Source: Nonomuraea harbinensis
GTDB lineage: Bacteria; Actinomycetota; Actinomycetes; Streptosporangiales; Streptosporangiaceae
Assembly (NCBI RefSeq): GCF_019396385.1
Contig: NZ_JAHKRN010000017.1
Coordinates: 62,001 to 126,000 of the forward strand
DNA: 64,000 bases
Direction of reading: 5' to 3'
Part shown: one piece after another, positions 7,938-17,140 of the stretch
Position numbering within the stretch: the first letter of the stretch is position 1
How the letters are laid out: each line of letters opens with the position of its first letter
Position numbers and translations under genes: made by a program
The notes under the pieces: generated by a model
Database searches by the model: none
Told to the model about the DNA's origin: nothing
The model's input: the letters and a program-made list of their open reading frames with translations, nothing else

Positions 7938-9074
7938 TCAGGGGGAGCGTTCGAGTTCGCGGCGGTAGGCGTCGAGGACGAGGCCGTGGAAATGGTGGAC
8001 CGCGTGCTCCGACAGGCCGGACCCGCCGGGATCGTAGACGATCTTGCCTTGGGTGAACGCGGGGCTGCGCATCCCGCGCTGGACGCTCTCCACCAGGGCG
8101 ATGTCCTCCCTCTGGAGCACCTCGTCGATGTAGCGGATGCTGTCCACCTCGGCCTCGTCGGGCTGGGCCGTCTCCAGGTAGAAGTCCCAGGTCTCGCGGG
8201 TCCGCTCCGGGCCGTCGGGGACGATCTGCAGCACCATGAAGTTGCCCCGGCCGGGATAGCGCAGCAGGCAGGTGTTGGGCCACAGCCACCAGACCGCGTG
8301 CTCGGTGACCGTCGCCCCCGACACGTCGTAGGCGGAGTTCTCCGCCTGGCCGGCCTGGGCCATGTGGCTGGACCAGATCCCGTGGGTGGTGACCTCGTAG
8401 GTGCTCATGTCGACCAGGGACACGAAGTCCTTGTGCGCCACGTGGCAGTGGTAGCACTCCAGGAAGTTGTCGACGACGTTCTTCCAGTTGGAGGCGATGT
8501 CGTAGGTGAGCCGGCGGGCGAGGGTCAGCTTCGCCACGTCCGGCGCCCGCGCCAGGATCTCCGCCTCCAGGTCCCCGGCCTGTTCGGTCAGGGGTGCGGC
8601 CCGGGGATCGAGGTTGACGTAGACCATGCCGCCGAACTCGCCGGCCTGGACCTGGTCCAGGCACACGGCGGAGGCGTCGAACCCCGGCATGTCGCCGGTG
8701 TTGCGCGCCCGCCGCAACCGGCCGGTCAGGTCGTAGTTCCAGGCGTGGTACGGGCACACGATGCTGCGCCGGACACCGGACCCCGTCAGCAGTTCGTGCG
8801 CCCGGTGCTTGCACACGTTGTAGAACGCCCGCAGCGCGCCGGCCTCGTCGCGGACCGCGACGACCGGCAGACCGGCGACCGTGCCCGTCACGTAGCTCCC
8901 CGGCTCCCGCAGCTTCTCCACGTGACACAGCCACTGCCACGTACGAGCGAAGATCGCCCGCTGGTCGACGTCGGACCAGCGCGGATCGGTGTAGGCGTCG
9001 GCGTGCAGGGACATCGACAGGGCGGGGTCGGGGTCGTATCCGGCGGAGATGTGATCGAACGGATCAGGTGTCAC
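7938..9074 (-). CDS. Rieske non-heme iron oxygenase, alpha subunit (carnitine/betaine monooxygenase-like)
   Basis: A 378-residue ring-hydroxylating-type oxygenase. The Rieske [2Fe-2S] ligands are in CKHRAH (C-x-H) and CPYHAWNYDLTG (C-x2-H). The mononuclear iron site is in NWKNVVDNFLECYHCHVAH (two histidines five residues apart), with the bridging acid in the DNFLE segment. The sequence around LECYHCHVAHKDFVSLVDM resembles quaternary-ammonium oxygenases (CntA/GbcA type), which demethylate or cleave betaines or carnitine with electrons from a separate reductase; no reductase gene is adjacent. GTG at 9074 with TGGAGG upstream is preferred over the longer ORF from 9143. The SDR at 9238-9999 lies upstream on the same strand. 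Confidence 0.93.
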   Translation of the reverse strand: MTPDPFDHISAGYDPDPALSMSLHADAYTDPRWSDVDQRAIFARTWQWLCHVEKLREPGSYVTGTVAGLPVVAVRDEAGALRAFYNVCKHRAHELLTGSGVRRSIVCPYHAWNYDLTGRLRRARNTGDMPGFDASAVCLDQVQAGEFGGMVYVNLDPRAAPLTEQAGDLEAEILARAPDVAKLTLARRLTYDIASNWKNVVDNFLECYHCHVAHKDFVSLVDMSTYEVTTHGIWSSHMAQAGQAENSAYDVSGATVTEHAVWWLWPNTCLLRYPGRGNFMVLQIVPDGPERTRETWDFYLETAQPDEAEVDSIRYIDEVLQREDIALVESVQRGMRSPAFTQGKIVYDPGGSGLSEHAVHHFHGLVLDAYRRELERSP

Positions 9075-9237
9075 CGTACCTCCAAGACCTGACACCGGCG
9101 CACGGGATCCGCGTGGCGACACCCGAATCCGGCGCCAACTCAATCGAGGCTAATGATCCTTGAGGCGAACAATCAACCCTTTGATCACTTAATCGGCGGC
9201 CTCGCGGTTTTCCGCCCGTTTCGCAGGCGCTGCTGCC

Positions 9238-9999
9238 TCAATCCCGGGCCTCGGGGTCCAGCCCGAGCACCGAACGCCCCCCGTCCACCGGCAGCGTCAC
9301 CCCGTTGACGAAGGACGCCTCCGGCGAGAGCAGGTACGCGACCGCCGCCGCGATCTCACCGGCCGTGGCCACCCGGCCGAGCGGATGCAGCCGCGCCATC
9401 TCCCGCTCGACCCCGGCCGCCGCCTCCGCCGGCTGCCCGGCCAGGAACTCCTCGTACCGTTCCGTCGCCACCGACCCGGGGGCGACGGCGTTGACCCGGA
9501 TCCCCCGCTTGCCGTACTCGACGGCGAGCGCCCTGGTCAGCCCCTCTATCCCGGCCTTGGCCGTGGCGTACGGCAGGCTGCCCGGCACCGCGCGCCGGGC
9601 CTGGTGGGAGGTGACGTTGACGACGGCGCCGCCGGTGCCGGCATCCAGGAAGCGGCGCACGGCGACCGCGCAGCCGACGACCGCCAGGTCCAGGTTCGCC
9701 GCGATGAGTCCGCGTACCTCCTCAATGGGCGCGCTGTGCACGGAGGCGTCACGGAAGACGGCGGCGTTGTTCACCCAGCCGGCCAGCGTGCCCGCCTCCT
9801 GCGCCAGGTCGGCGGCGCGGCCCGCGACACCCTCGTCCGCCGCGTCGCCGACCACCCCGACCACCCGCTCGCTCGTCCAGCCCAGCGCATCGGGGTCACG
9901 CTCCACGACCACCACCGTGTGCTTCTCTCCCAGCAGGCGCTCCACGACAGCCCGCCCGATCCCTCTGCCTCCACCGGTCACCACATACGAAAGGCTCAT
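9238..9999 (-). CDS. Short-chain dehydrogenase/reductase
   Basis: A classical SDR of 253 residues: NAD(P)-binding TGGGRGIG at residues 8-15, the structural NNA motif in GWVNNAAVF, catalytic serine in NVTSHQ, and Y-x3-K in LPYATAKAG. The C-terminus shows the usual PVDGG. It catalyses NAD(P)-dependent oxidation of an alcohol or reduction of a ketone; the substrate is unknown. The start ATG 9999 puts the Rossmann motif in its normal place; longer in-frame extensions run into repetitive intergenic sequence. The Rieske oxygenase downstream on the same strand is 163 bp away, so it may be a pathway partner but is not tightly coupled. Confidence 0.92.
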   Translation of the reverse strand: MSLSYVVTGGGRGIGRAVVERLLGEKHTVVVVERDPDALGWTSERVVGVVGDAADEGVAGRAADLAQEAGTLAGWVNNAAVFRDASVHSAPIEEVRGLIAANLDLAVVGCAVAVRRFLDAGTGGAVVNVTSHQARRAVPGSLPYATAKAGIEGLTRALAVEYGKRGIRVNAVAPGSVATERYEEFLAGQPAEAAAGVEREMARLHPLGRVATAGEIAAAVAYLLSPEASFVNGVTLPVDGGRSVLGLDPEARD

Positions 10000-10111
10000 G
10001 ATTGGACGATATGTGGATCTAGCCCACACCCATCCCCTTCTTGCGGGCGGTCCCAAAGCATCGGCTTCGCCCACCAGCGCTCCGCGCCCGACAACTCAGG
10101 CCGCGCCCATT

Positions 10112-10127
10112 GGGGGGCGCGCCCCCC
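10112..10127. repeat. GC-rich palindrome in intergenic spacer
   Basis: GGGGGGCGCGCCCCCC followed by aaaccccc. It sits in the 267-bp spacer between the SDR and the ATPase gene, which otherwise holds nothing I can recognise. It resembles G/C-rich extragenic hairpins found again at 12570-12618. Confidence 0.5.
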
Positions 10128-10266
10128 AAACCCCCATCTCAAACCCCGCTTCGCCGCTTCGTAGAAGACCTGGGCCTGATCAGCTGGGACAAGACCACCC
10201 GCGTCCGCTCCGGCTGTGCCGGTGGACCCGTGACCGCACCGAGTTGAAGCAGGCCATCGACGTGCT

Positions 10267-10725
10267 TCACCGGCGGTTGTGTCCAGTCGTCCTCGCACTC
10301 GTGACCTGGGACTCCGGCGCGAGCCGCAGGAGGGCCCAGACGGTCCGGCCGTGTCCGTCGCCGCGCACACCCCAGCGGGTGGTGAGTCGCTCGACGAGAT
10401 GGAGGCCGCGGCCGTTCAACTCGTGGTCCTGGGCCTGGTGCAGTCGGGGGACCGATGGGCCGCCTTCGTCGAGGACGGCGAGGACCACCAGGTCGTAGCG
10501 TGTGTGGACGGCAATGCCGAAGGTGCCGCCCGCTGCGCCGCTGCGGGAGTGGCGGACGGCGTTGGTGGCCAGTTCGGAGATGACGAGCGCGGCGATGTCG
10601 GCTCCGGCGCGGTCGGCCAGGTAGCTGGTGACGAACCGGCGAGCTTCGCGGACCTGGGTGGTGACTCCCGGGAAGGTACGGCACGCGGGGTGGGTCGTCG
10701 TGTGGAGGTTCGTGGTTCGATCCAT
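10267..10725 (-). CDS. Anti-sigma-factor-like ATP-binding protein (HATPase_c_2 / RsbW-SpoIIAB family)
   Basis: A 152-residue GHKL-fold ATPase. The N box is ISELATNAVRHS, the G1 box is VLDEGG and the G2 box is GRGLHLVERL. Actinomycetes carry many such single-domain proteins; family members bind sigma factors or anti-anti-sigma factors and phosphorylate the latter, and many are encoded beside XRE regulators (WhiJ-type clusters). It is divergent from the ABM-XRE gene pair across a spacer full of GTAC-centred repeats, so the three genes probably share control. The ATG at 10725 follows a short purine-rich stretch. Confidence 0.9.
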   Translation of the reverse strand: MDRTTNLHTTTHPACRTFPGVTTQVREARRFVTSYLADRAGADIAALVISELATNAVRHSRSGAAGGTFGIAVHTRYDLVVLAVLDEGGPSVPRLHQAQDHELNGRGLHLVERLTTRWGVRGDGHGRTVWALLRLAPESQVTSARTTGHNRR

Positions 10726-10776
10726 GGCGGCTTACCTCGTGTCCGTGCAGGTCAACGGCCTAAGATGCTCTGACTG

Positions 10777-10848
10777 GTACTGAAAGTACTGGGGCTATAC
10801 CTCAAGTACAAGCAACTTTGTGTACTTGCACCGCACAATAAGTACTGG
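10777..10848. promoter_or_regulatory. Multi-site operator region with five GTAC-centred repeats
   Basis: Five GTAC cores start at 10777, 10786, 10806, 10822 and 10842. CAAGTACA (10803-10810) and TGTACTTG (10821-10828) form a perfect inverted repeat with a 10-bp spacer, and AAGTACTGG occurs twice as a direct repeat (10784-10792, 10840-10848). The region lies between divergent genes and is AT-richer than its surroundings. The XRE regulator at 11208 is the obvious candidate ligand. Confidence 0.6.
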
Positions 10849-10902
10849 TCTGCTGGACCAGCCAGCACCACAAGCAGGTAACCGCGGCCCAGGAAGGTGT
10901 AC

Positions 10903-11211
10903 ATGTTCGGACTCATGGTGCGATTCACCTGCAAGAACGAGACGAGCGCCGCAGCATTCGACCAGCTCGTCAGCCAAACCATCGAAGCCATCCGCCACCA
11001 TGAGCCCGGCACCCTCGTCTACACCGCACACCGGGTCGACGGTCAGCCGCTTCAGCGGATCTTCTACGAGCTCTACCGTGACCGGGCCGCCTTCGAAGCC
11101 CACGAGCAGACCGAGCACACCAAGCGCTTCCTCGCCGCCCGCCGAGAACTGCTCGCCGCGGTCGAGGTCGACTGGCTGGAGCTGCAGAGCGGGAAGGGCG
11201 CCGAGGCGTGA
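10903..11211 (+). CDS. Antibiotic biosynthesis monooxygenase (ABM) domain protein, YgiN-like
   Basis: A 102-residue ferredoxin-fold (dimeric alpha/beta barrel) protein: FGLMVRFTCKNETSAAAFDQ, then HEPGTLVYTAHR, and FYELYRDRAAFEAHEQTEH, the spacing typical of ABM/quinol monooxygenases. Family members oxidise quinols or polyketides without a cofactor, and some only bind ligands. AGGAAGG ends five bases before ATG 10903. Its stop overlaps the GTG of the XRE gene by 4 bp, so the two are translationally coupled, an unusual partner for this regulator type. Confidence 0.87.
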   Translation: MFGLMVRFTCKNETSAAAFDQLVSQTIEAIRHHEPGTLVYTAHRVDGQPLQRIFYELYRDRAAFEAHEQTEHTKRFLAARRELLAAVEVDWLELQSGKGAEA

Positions 11212-12410
11212 GCACCGAATACCAGCGAGCCCTGGGCAGACGCATCGCTCAGGAGCGCAGACGGCGCGGCCTGTCTCAGCCGGAGCTGGCCAGGTTGATG
11301 GACCGGTCAGTGGCGTGGGTTTCCCAGGTGGAGCGCGGCGTGCGCAAGATCGACCGGATGTCGGTCCTGGAAAAGCTCGCCGAGACGCTGGATGTGCCGC
11401 TGTCAGAGTTGGCCGCCGAAGCGCCGGTGGTCGCCGCCGTCAGCGACGAGATCCCCGGTGCCGCAGCCCTGCGCCTCGTGCTCTCGGGCGCGCATTCGCT
11501 CCAGGCCATGCTGCGGCGAGTCCCGGCACCGGCCGGCCAGCAGGTGAAGGCTCGGGTGGATCACGCCTGGGAGCTGACCCACGAGAGCCGCTACGACGAC
11601 CTGGCCGACCTGCTGCGCGACCTGGTGCCCACGTTGGAGAACGCCGCCCGCAGCGCCCCGGCCGCACAGCAGGCCGAGATGTTCGAGCTGCTGGCCACGA
11701 CCTACCAGGCGTGCTCGGCGTCACTGGCCAAGCTCGGAGAGCCGGAGGCGGCGTGGATCGCCGCCGACCGGGCCATCAGCGCGGCCGAGCGGGCAGGCAA
11801 CCCGCTGCTGATGGCAGCCGGCGCCTTCCGGCTGGGATTCGTCTTCCTGAGAGCGCGCCACTTCGACCAGGCCGAGGAGACCGCCCGCACCGCCGCCGAA
11901 GCGCTGTGGCATCTGGCCGAGCAGGGCGAACCGGAAGCGATGTCTCTATGGGGAGGGCTCACGTTGCAACGCGCCGTCGCCGCCGCCCAGCTGAACCAGG
12001 CCGAGACCGCATATCAGCACCTGGCCCAGGCACGGGAGATGGCTGAGCGTCTGGGCGACGGACGCAACGACCACAACACCGAGTTCGGCCCGGCCAACGT
12101 CGTCCTCCACGAGGTGGCCGTCGCAGTGGAGTTGGGCGACGCCGGTCACGCGCTACGGGTGGGGGCCGCGCTGGACGCATCGGCGCTCTCCGGCGAGCGA
12201 CGCGCCCGGCTCCTGATCGACCTCGCCCGCGCGCACGCCCAGCGCCGCCAGGTGGATGAGGCGGTGATCGCGCTGCTGGAGGCCGAAACCATCACGCCGG
12301 AGCAGATCCGCAACCATCGGATCGTCCGCCAGGTCGTCACGGATCTGCTGTCGATGCAGGATCCCGCCTCGCCTGAACTGCGGGGACTGGCTGACCGGGT
12401 GGGAGCGTAG
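11208..12410 (+). CDS. XRE-family transcriptional regulator with TPR-like C-terminal domain
   Basis: A 400-residue protein. Residues about 5-65 form the Cro/C1 helix-turn-helix (GRRIAQERRRRGLSQPELAR, SVAWVSQVERGVRKID). After a linker, roughly residues 100-390 are a helical repeat domain rich in Ala/Leu/Glu, similar to the TPR-like part of actinomycete XRE sensors that bind small molecules or peptides. It starts at GTG 11208, overlapping the ABM stop (GTGA). It probably controls its own operon and the divergent ATPase gene via the GTAC repeats at 10777-10848; this is inferred from position. Confidence 0.9.
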   Translation: MSTEYQRALGRRIAQERRRRGLSQPELARLMDRSVAWVSQVERGVRKIDRMSVLEKLAETLDVPLSELAAEAPVVAAVSDEIPGAAALRLVLSGAHSLQAMLRRVPAPAGQQVKARVDHAWELTHESRYDDLADLLRDLVPTLENAARSAPAAQQAEMFELLATTYQACSASLAKLGEPEAAWIAADRAISAAERAGNPLLMAAGAFRLGFVFLRARHFDQAEETARTAAEALWHLAEQGEPEAMSLWGGLTLQRAVAAAQLNQAETAYQHLAQAREMAERLGDGRNDHNTEFGPANVVLHEVAVAVELGDAGHALRVGAALDASALSGERRARLLIDLARAHAQRRQVDEAVIALLEAETITPEQIRNHRIVRQVVTDLLSMQDPASPELRGLADRVGA

Positions 12411-12711
12411 GAATCGGCGCCGGGACATGGGTCTAGTTATGGCTGGGATAGAGGCTCACGAGCTGAGACCACTATCCGGCTCGACGGTCTGAGTGGCCTA
12501 TTCATAGGGGAGAGGCCCTGCCCAGCTTCCACCCCGACCGCGATCGACCACCTCACATCCGGGGGTGCAGGGGGCCGGGAGGCCCCCGCCCAGGGGTGCG
12601 GGGAGCTCGGCTCCCCGCTGAGAGGAGCCCGAGCCGGTTCGCGCGAAGCGCGCCTCCCGGCGAGGACCACGCCTGGGACGGACCGGCAAAGGACCACGCC
12701 TGGGACAGGGG
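12411..12711. repeat. Intergenic region with two GC hairpins
   Basis: No coding frame here looks real. Two hairpins can be seen: GGGGGCC-ggga-GGCCCCC (12570-12587) and GCGGGGAG-ctcgg-CTCCCCGC (12598-12618), embedded in a G-run-rich stretch (gggggtgcaggggg, caggggtgcgggg). They could terminate transcription between the convergent XRE and recQ genes, or be a mobile-type extragenic repeat. The sequence also has a short direct repeat, cacgcctggga (near 12667 and 12694). Confidence 0.55.
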
Positions 12712-14520
<1,809 letters not shown>

Positions 14521-14621
14521 GCGGCTACCTTACGTGTTCGGAATCGCTCTCGAGCCGGGTTCGCCCACGGCGATCGTAGCCGCTGCGCATCGTCCTCCCT
14601 TGCCCTTTCGCGGTGTGGGAA

Positions 14622-14636
14622 TGAAAACCGTTCCCG
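14622..14636 (+). promoter_or_regulatory. Possible Zur box upstream of L31B
   Basis: TGAAAAC-C-GTTCCCG, an imperfect 7-1-7 inverted repeat 17 bp before the L31B start. Zinc-free L31 genes in actinomycetes are commonly repressed by Zur through A/T-rich 7-1-7 boxes; the match here is partial (four of seven paired positions). Confidence 0.4.
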
Positions 14637-14652
14637 TCTGGTTGACGGGCAC

Positions 14653-14898
14653 ATGAAGAAGAACCTGCATCCCGCGTACCGTCCCGTCGTCTTCCGCGAC
14701 CCGAGTGCCGGGGTCGCCTTCCTCACCCGGTCCACCGCGACCGGCACGGCCACCGTCGAGTGGGAGGACGGCCGCACCTACCCGGTGATCGACGTCGACG
14801 TGTCGTCGGCGAGCCACCCCTTCTACACCGGCCGCGGCCGCGTCCTCGACAGCGCGGGCCGGGTCGAGCGCTTCAACAAGCGTTACAGCAGGCCGTGA
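14653..14898 (+). CDS. rpmE2: 50S ribosomal protein L31 type B (zinc-independent)
   Basis: An 81-residue L31. The start MKKNLHPAYRPVVFRD and the core SASHPFYTGRGRVLDSAGRVERFNKRY match the type B paralogue. No CxxC motif is present, so it does not need zinc. In other actinomycetes this form replaces the zinc-binding L31 under zinc starvation, freeing zinc from ribosomes. An imperfect Zur-like palindrome lies just upstream. It is monocistronic and divergent from recQ. Confidence 0.95.
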   Translation: MKKNLHPAYRPVVFRDPSAGVAFLTRSTATGTATVEWEDGRTYPVIDVDVSSASHPFYTGRGRVLDSAGRVERFNKRYSRP

Positions 14899-14967
14899 CC
14901 CCGTACTGAACGGCCCGTCCCTGGGTAGCAGGGGCGGGACCGGCGGTGGGAGCGGTGGTGATGGCAT

Positions 14968-15171
14968 ATGGCCCTGTCGGAGCGGGAGCGCCGCATCCTT
15001 GAGGAGATCGAGGATGCCCTGGAACGCGACGACCCCAAGCTCGCCAGGCGCGTGTCGGGGGTCGCCTCCGGGACGGGCCGTCTCCGGAGGCTGCTCCTGA
15101 GTGGTTGGTTCATGGTCGCGGTCATCGTCGTGACAGTCGCCCTACTGGTGCTGGCGGTCGCGCTGGCGTGA
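14968..15171 (+). CDS. DUF3040-family small membrane protein
   Basis: A 67-residue protein. The N-terminus MALSERERRILEEIEDALERD with DPKLARRV is the actinobacterial DUF3040 signature. A single transmembrane helix (about residues 45-65, WFMVAVIVVTVALLVLAVA) follows a basic stretch, so the N-terminus should be cytoplasmic. Most family members have two helices, so this one is short. The function of the family is unknown. The last 30 bp overlap the convergent gene at 15142. Confidence 0.8.
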   Translation: MALSERERRILEEIEDALERDDPKLARRVSGVASGTGRLRRLLLSGWFMVAVIVVTVALLVLAVALA

Positions 15172-15399
15172 GAGGCGGCGCTGGATGATGACCAGGTCGA
15201 CGGCGGCGAAGACCGCGACGGCCGCCGCGATCGCGGCCTCCCATGCCCACACCTGCTCGCCCGTGCTCATCGCCTGCGTGATGAAGTAGACCGCCGCCGC
15301 GGTGCCCAGCACGAGCGCGGCCAGGGACAGGATCCGGCGCAACCGGTAGGGGCTGCGCGCGGTCAACGGCTCCGTTCCCGCGCGGTTGCGCAGCCACAT
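15142..15399 (-). CDS. Small two-helix membrane protein (DUF6343-like)
   Basis: An 85-residue protein with hydrophobic segments at about 27-45 (LSLAALVLGTAAAVYFIT) and 53-72 (WEAAIAAAVAVFAAVDLVII), and a basic C-terminal tail (QRRLSRQRDR). The N-terminal GTEPLTARSPYRLRR resembles the DUF6343 family of actinomycetes, whose function is unknown. It starts 18 bp after the stop of the DinB-like gene and is probably cotranscribed with it. The 3' end overlaps the DUF3040 gene by 30 bp in the convergent orientation. Confidence 0.7.
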   Translation of the reverse strand: MWLRNRAGTEPLTARSPYRLRRILSLAALVLGTAAAVYFITQAMSTGEQVWAWEAAIAAAVAVFAAVDLVIIQRRLSRQRDRQHQ

Positions 15400-15416
15400 G
15401 GGGATTCACACTCCTC

Positions 15417-16121
15417 TCAGGCGAGACAACGCAGCGCCGACACGAGCCGCGGGCTGAGCCCGTTGCCCGGAGGGAGCCGGCCCACCGTCGCCTCGACGAA
15501 GTCGGGATAGGACAAGCTGGCTTCGGCGTCGCCGAAGTGCACCCAGATCTGCTCGGCCGTCTGCTCCACCTGCACGCTCGGGTCCTGCTCGGCCAGCGCG
15601 AACCGGCCGACCGCGACCCGCCAGAACGTGCGGTCGTCCGCCTCGTCCGGGCGGACGGGCGCGCCCACGTCGTCGGCGTGCGTGGCGTACTCGGAGTCGT
15701 AGTGGAAGGCCTGCTCACCCACCGGATAGGGGCCGGCCATGGTCTCCAGGAGGGCGTCGCGGCCGAGCGCGCGCATGCGGCGGCGGGTGTCGCCGTTCTT
15801 GTCGCGCCACTCCCGCAGCACCTCTTCGACGGGCAGGTCACGCCGCTGACGGACGCACCACTCGTTGAACTCGTTGTAGCCGCCGATGCCCTCCGCCTCC
15901 ATCAGCAGCCGCAGCTCGCCGAGGGTGCCGTCGAGGCAGGCCTGGTTGTAGAGCTCCTCGCCGGCCAGGTGGCCGAGCACGTCGCGGACGGTCCATCCGG
16001 CGGCGCGGGAAGGGCGCCGCCAGCCCTCCTCGTCCAGGCCGGAGAAGAACCAGTCCAGCCGGGACGCCTCGGCGTCGAAGATGTCGAACGGGTCGTACTC
16101 GCGCAGCAGATCCTCTGGCAT
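15417..16121 (-). CDS. Mycothiol-dependent maleylpyruvate isomerase family (DinB-fold) protein
   Basis: A 234-residue protein of the actinobacterial TIGR03083-like family. The N-terminal DinB-type four-helix bundle is visible from FDIFDAEASRLDWFFSGLD and GWTVRDVLGHLAGEEL, with metal-ligand histidines in GHLAGEE and EYATHADDVG. Relatives such as the Corynebacterium enzyme use mycothiol, the thiol cofactor of actinobacteria, to isomerise maleylpyruvate; most paralogues have unknown substrates. No other aromatic degradation gene is adjacent. Downstream on the same strand is a small membrane protein gene 18 bp away. Confidence 0.85.
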   Translation of the reverse strand: MPEDLLREYDPFDIFDAEASRLDWFFSGLDEEGWRRPSRAAGWTVRDVLGHLAGEELYNQACLDGTLGELRLLMEAEGIGGYNEFNEWCVRQRRDLPVEEVLREWRDKNGDTRRRMRALGRDALLETMAGPYPVGEQAFHYDSEYATHADDVGAPVRPDEADDRTFWRVAVGRFALAEQDPSVQVEQTAEQIWVHFGDAEASLSYPDFVEATVGRLPPGNGLSPRLVSALRCLA

Positions 16122-16171
16122 ATCCGGTCGCTACCCGCAGGATCCCGGAACTCACCGGGCCCGGGCACGGC

Positions 16172-16202
16172 GAAGGCCCGGCCGGAGCCCGGCCGGGCCT
16201 TC
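16172..16202 (-). terminator. Hairpin terminator
   Basis: A perfect 14-bp stem (arms GAAGGCCCGGCCGG and CCGGCCGGGCCTTC) with a 3-nt loop. It lies 13 bp past the stop of the minus-strand secreted protein gene and upstream of the DinB-like gene. There is no T-run. Confidence 0.8.
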
Positions 16203-16214
16203 ACTCAGTGGTGC

Positions 16215-16955
16215 TTACCGGCGCCAGCTGTAGACGCGCACGTAGTCGGTGCGGCTGGTGGCGTCGTCGAGCTTCCTGTCGCCCTTGAAGACGGCCTTGT
16301 AGCTGCCGCTACGGTAGGCGCGGTCCTTGGCGTAGAACTTGCCGTGACGGTCGGTGCGGTCGGAGGCGACCCACTTCCAGCCGCTGAAGCGGTTGGCCTT
16401 GTAGTAGACGTGGACCTTCTCGTAGCGCACGGCGCGCCAGTGGTCACCGCGCTCGGCCAGCAGGCGGCCGGAGAAGTAGACCGGCTTGCCCTTGCGGACC
16501 TTCGACGGCGAGGCGTCGAAGCTCAGCCGGGTGTCGGCCTTGCTCCAGCCCTTGCGGACGTCGACGTAGAAGAACGACGTGTCGTGGGCGACACGCTTGC
16601 CCTCCTTGTCGAAGGCGGTGGCGATGGCCTTCCACTTGCCTTCGGGGTCGTGCGAGGTGAACGGCACCGAGAAGCGCCAGTTCTCCAGGGGCTTGACTTC
16701 CTTGCCCCGCAGGGTGCGGAACTTGCTGTCGGCCGGCTCGACGCTGAGCTCGACCTTCTCGACGTCGGAGCTGGCGCCCACCTTGAAGCGGGCGACGGTC
16801 TCGCTGCCGTGCTTGACGACGACAGGGTTCGGCGAGACGTCGAGGATCTCGACCTTAGGCGCCTTGGTGGTGGTGGCGGCGACGGCGCTGCCACCAGACA
16901 TCAGCATGGTCCCGCCCGCGAGAGCGGCGACCAGGCCTACGGCGATCTTTCGCAT
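16215..16955 (-). CDS. Secreted beta-rich protein, function unknown
   Basis: A 246-residue exported protein. The start MRKIAVGLVAALAGGTMLMS begins a Sec signal peptide with likely cleavage after AVA (about residue 26). Two Ig-like domains seem to follow: residues about 30-130 (VEILDVSPNPVVVK...) and about 135-246 (SFDASPSKVRKGKPVYFSGRL, a pattern seen in calcium-binding or Ig-like repeats), ending in TDYVRVYSWRR. There are no cysteines in the mature part. GGGGAGAAG lies upstream of ATG 16955. It is monocistronic and ends at the hairpin 16172-16202. A cell-wall or matrix role is possible but not shown. Confidence 0.75.
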   Translation of the reverse strand: MRKIAVGLVAALAGGTMLMSGGSAVAATTTKAPKVEILDVSPNPVVVKHGSETVARFKVGASSDVEKVELSVEPADSKFRTLRGKEVKPLENWRFSVPFTSHDPEGKWKAIATAFDKEGKRVAHDTSFFYVDVRKGWSKADTRLSFDASPSKVRKGKPVYFSGRLLAERGDHWRAVRYEKVHVYYKANRFSGWKWVASDRTDRHGKFYAKDRAYRSGSYKAVFKGDRKLDDATSRTDYVRVYSWRR

Positions 16956-17140
16956 GAGGGTGCTTCTCCCCGTAAATCTTGTGGCACCGGCCCGGGATGA
17001 CCGGTTCCCTTTACTGCTTAGAGCCACACTAAGGGGGAAAGGTTCGCTAAAGTTACGGGAAAATTTTGATCACGGTGGTCACCTGCACTGATGGAAAAAA
17101 ATCCGTTTTGAGGCCACCTGACCGACTAGGCTCGGAGCTC

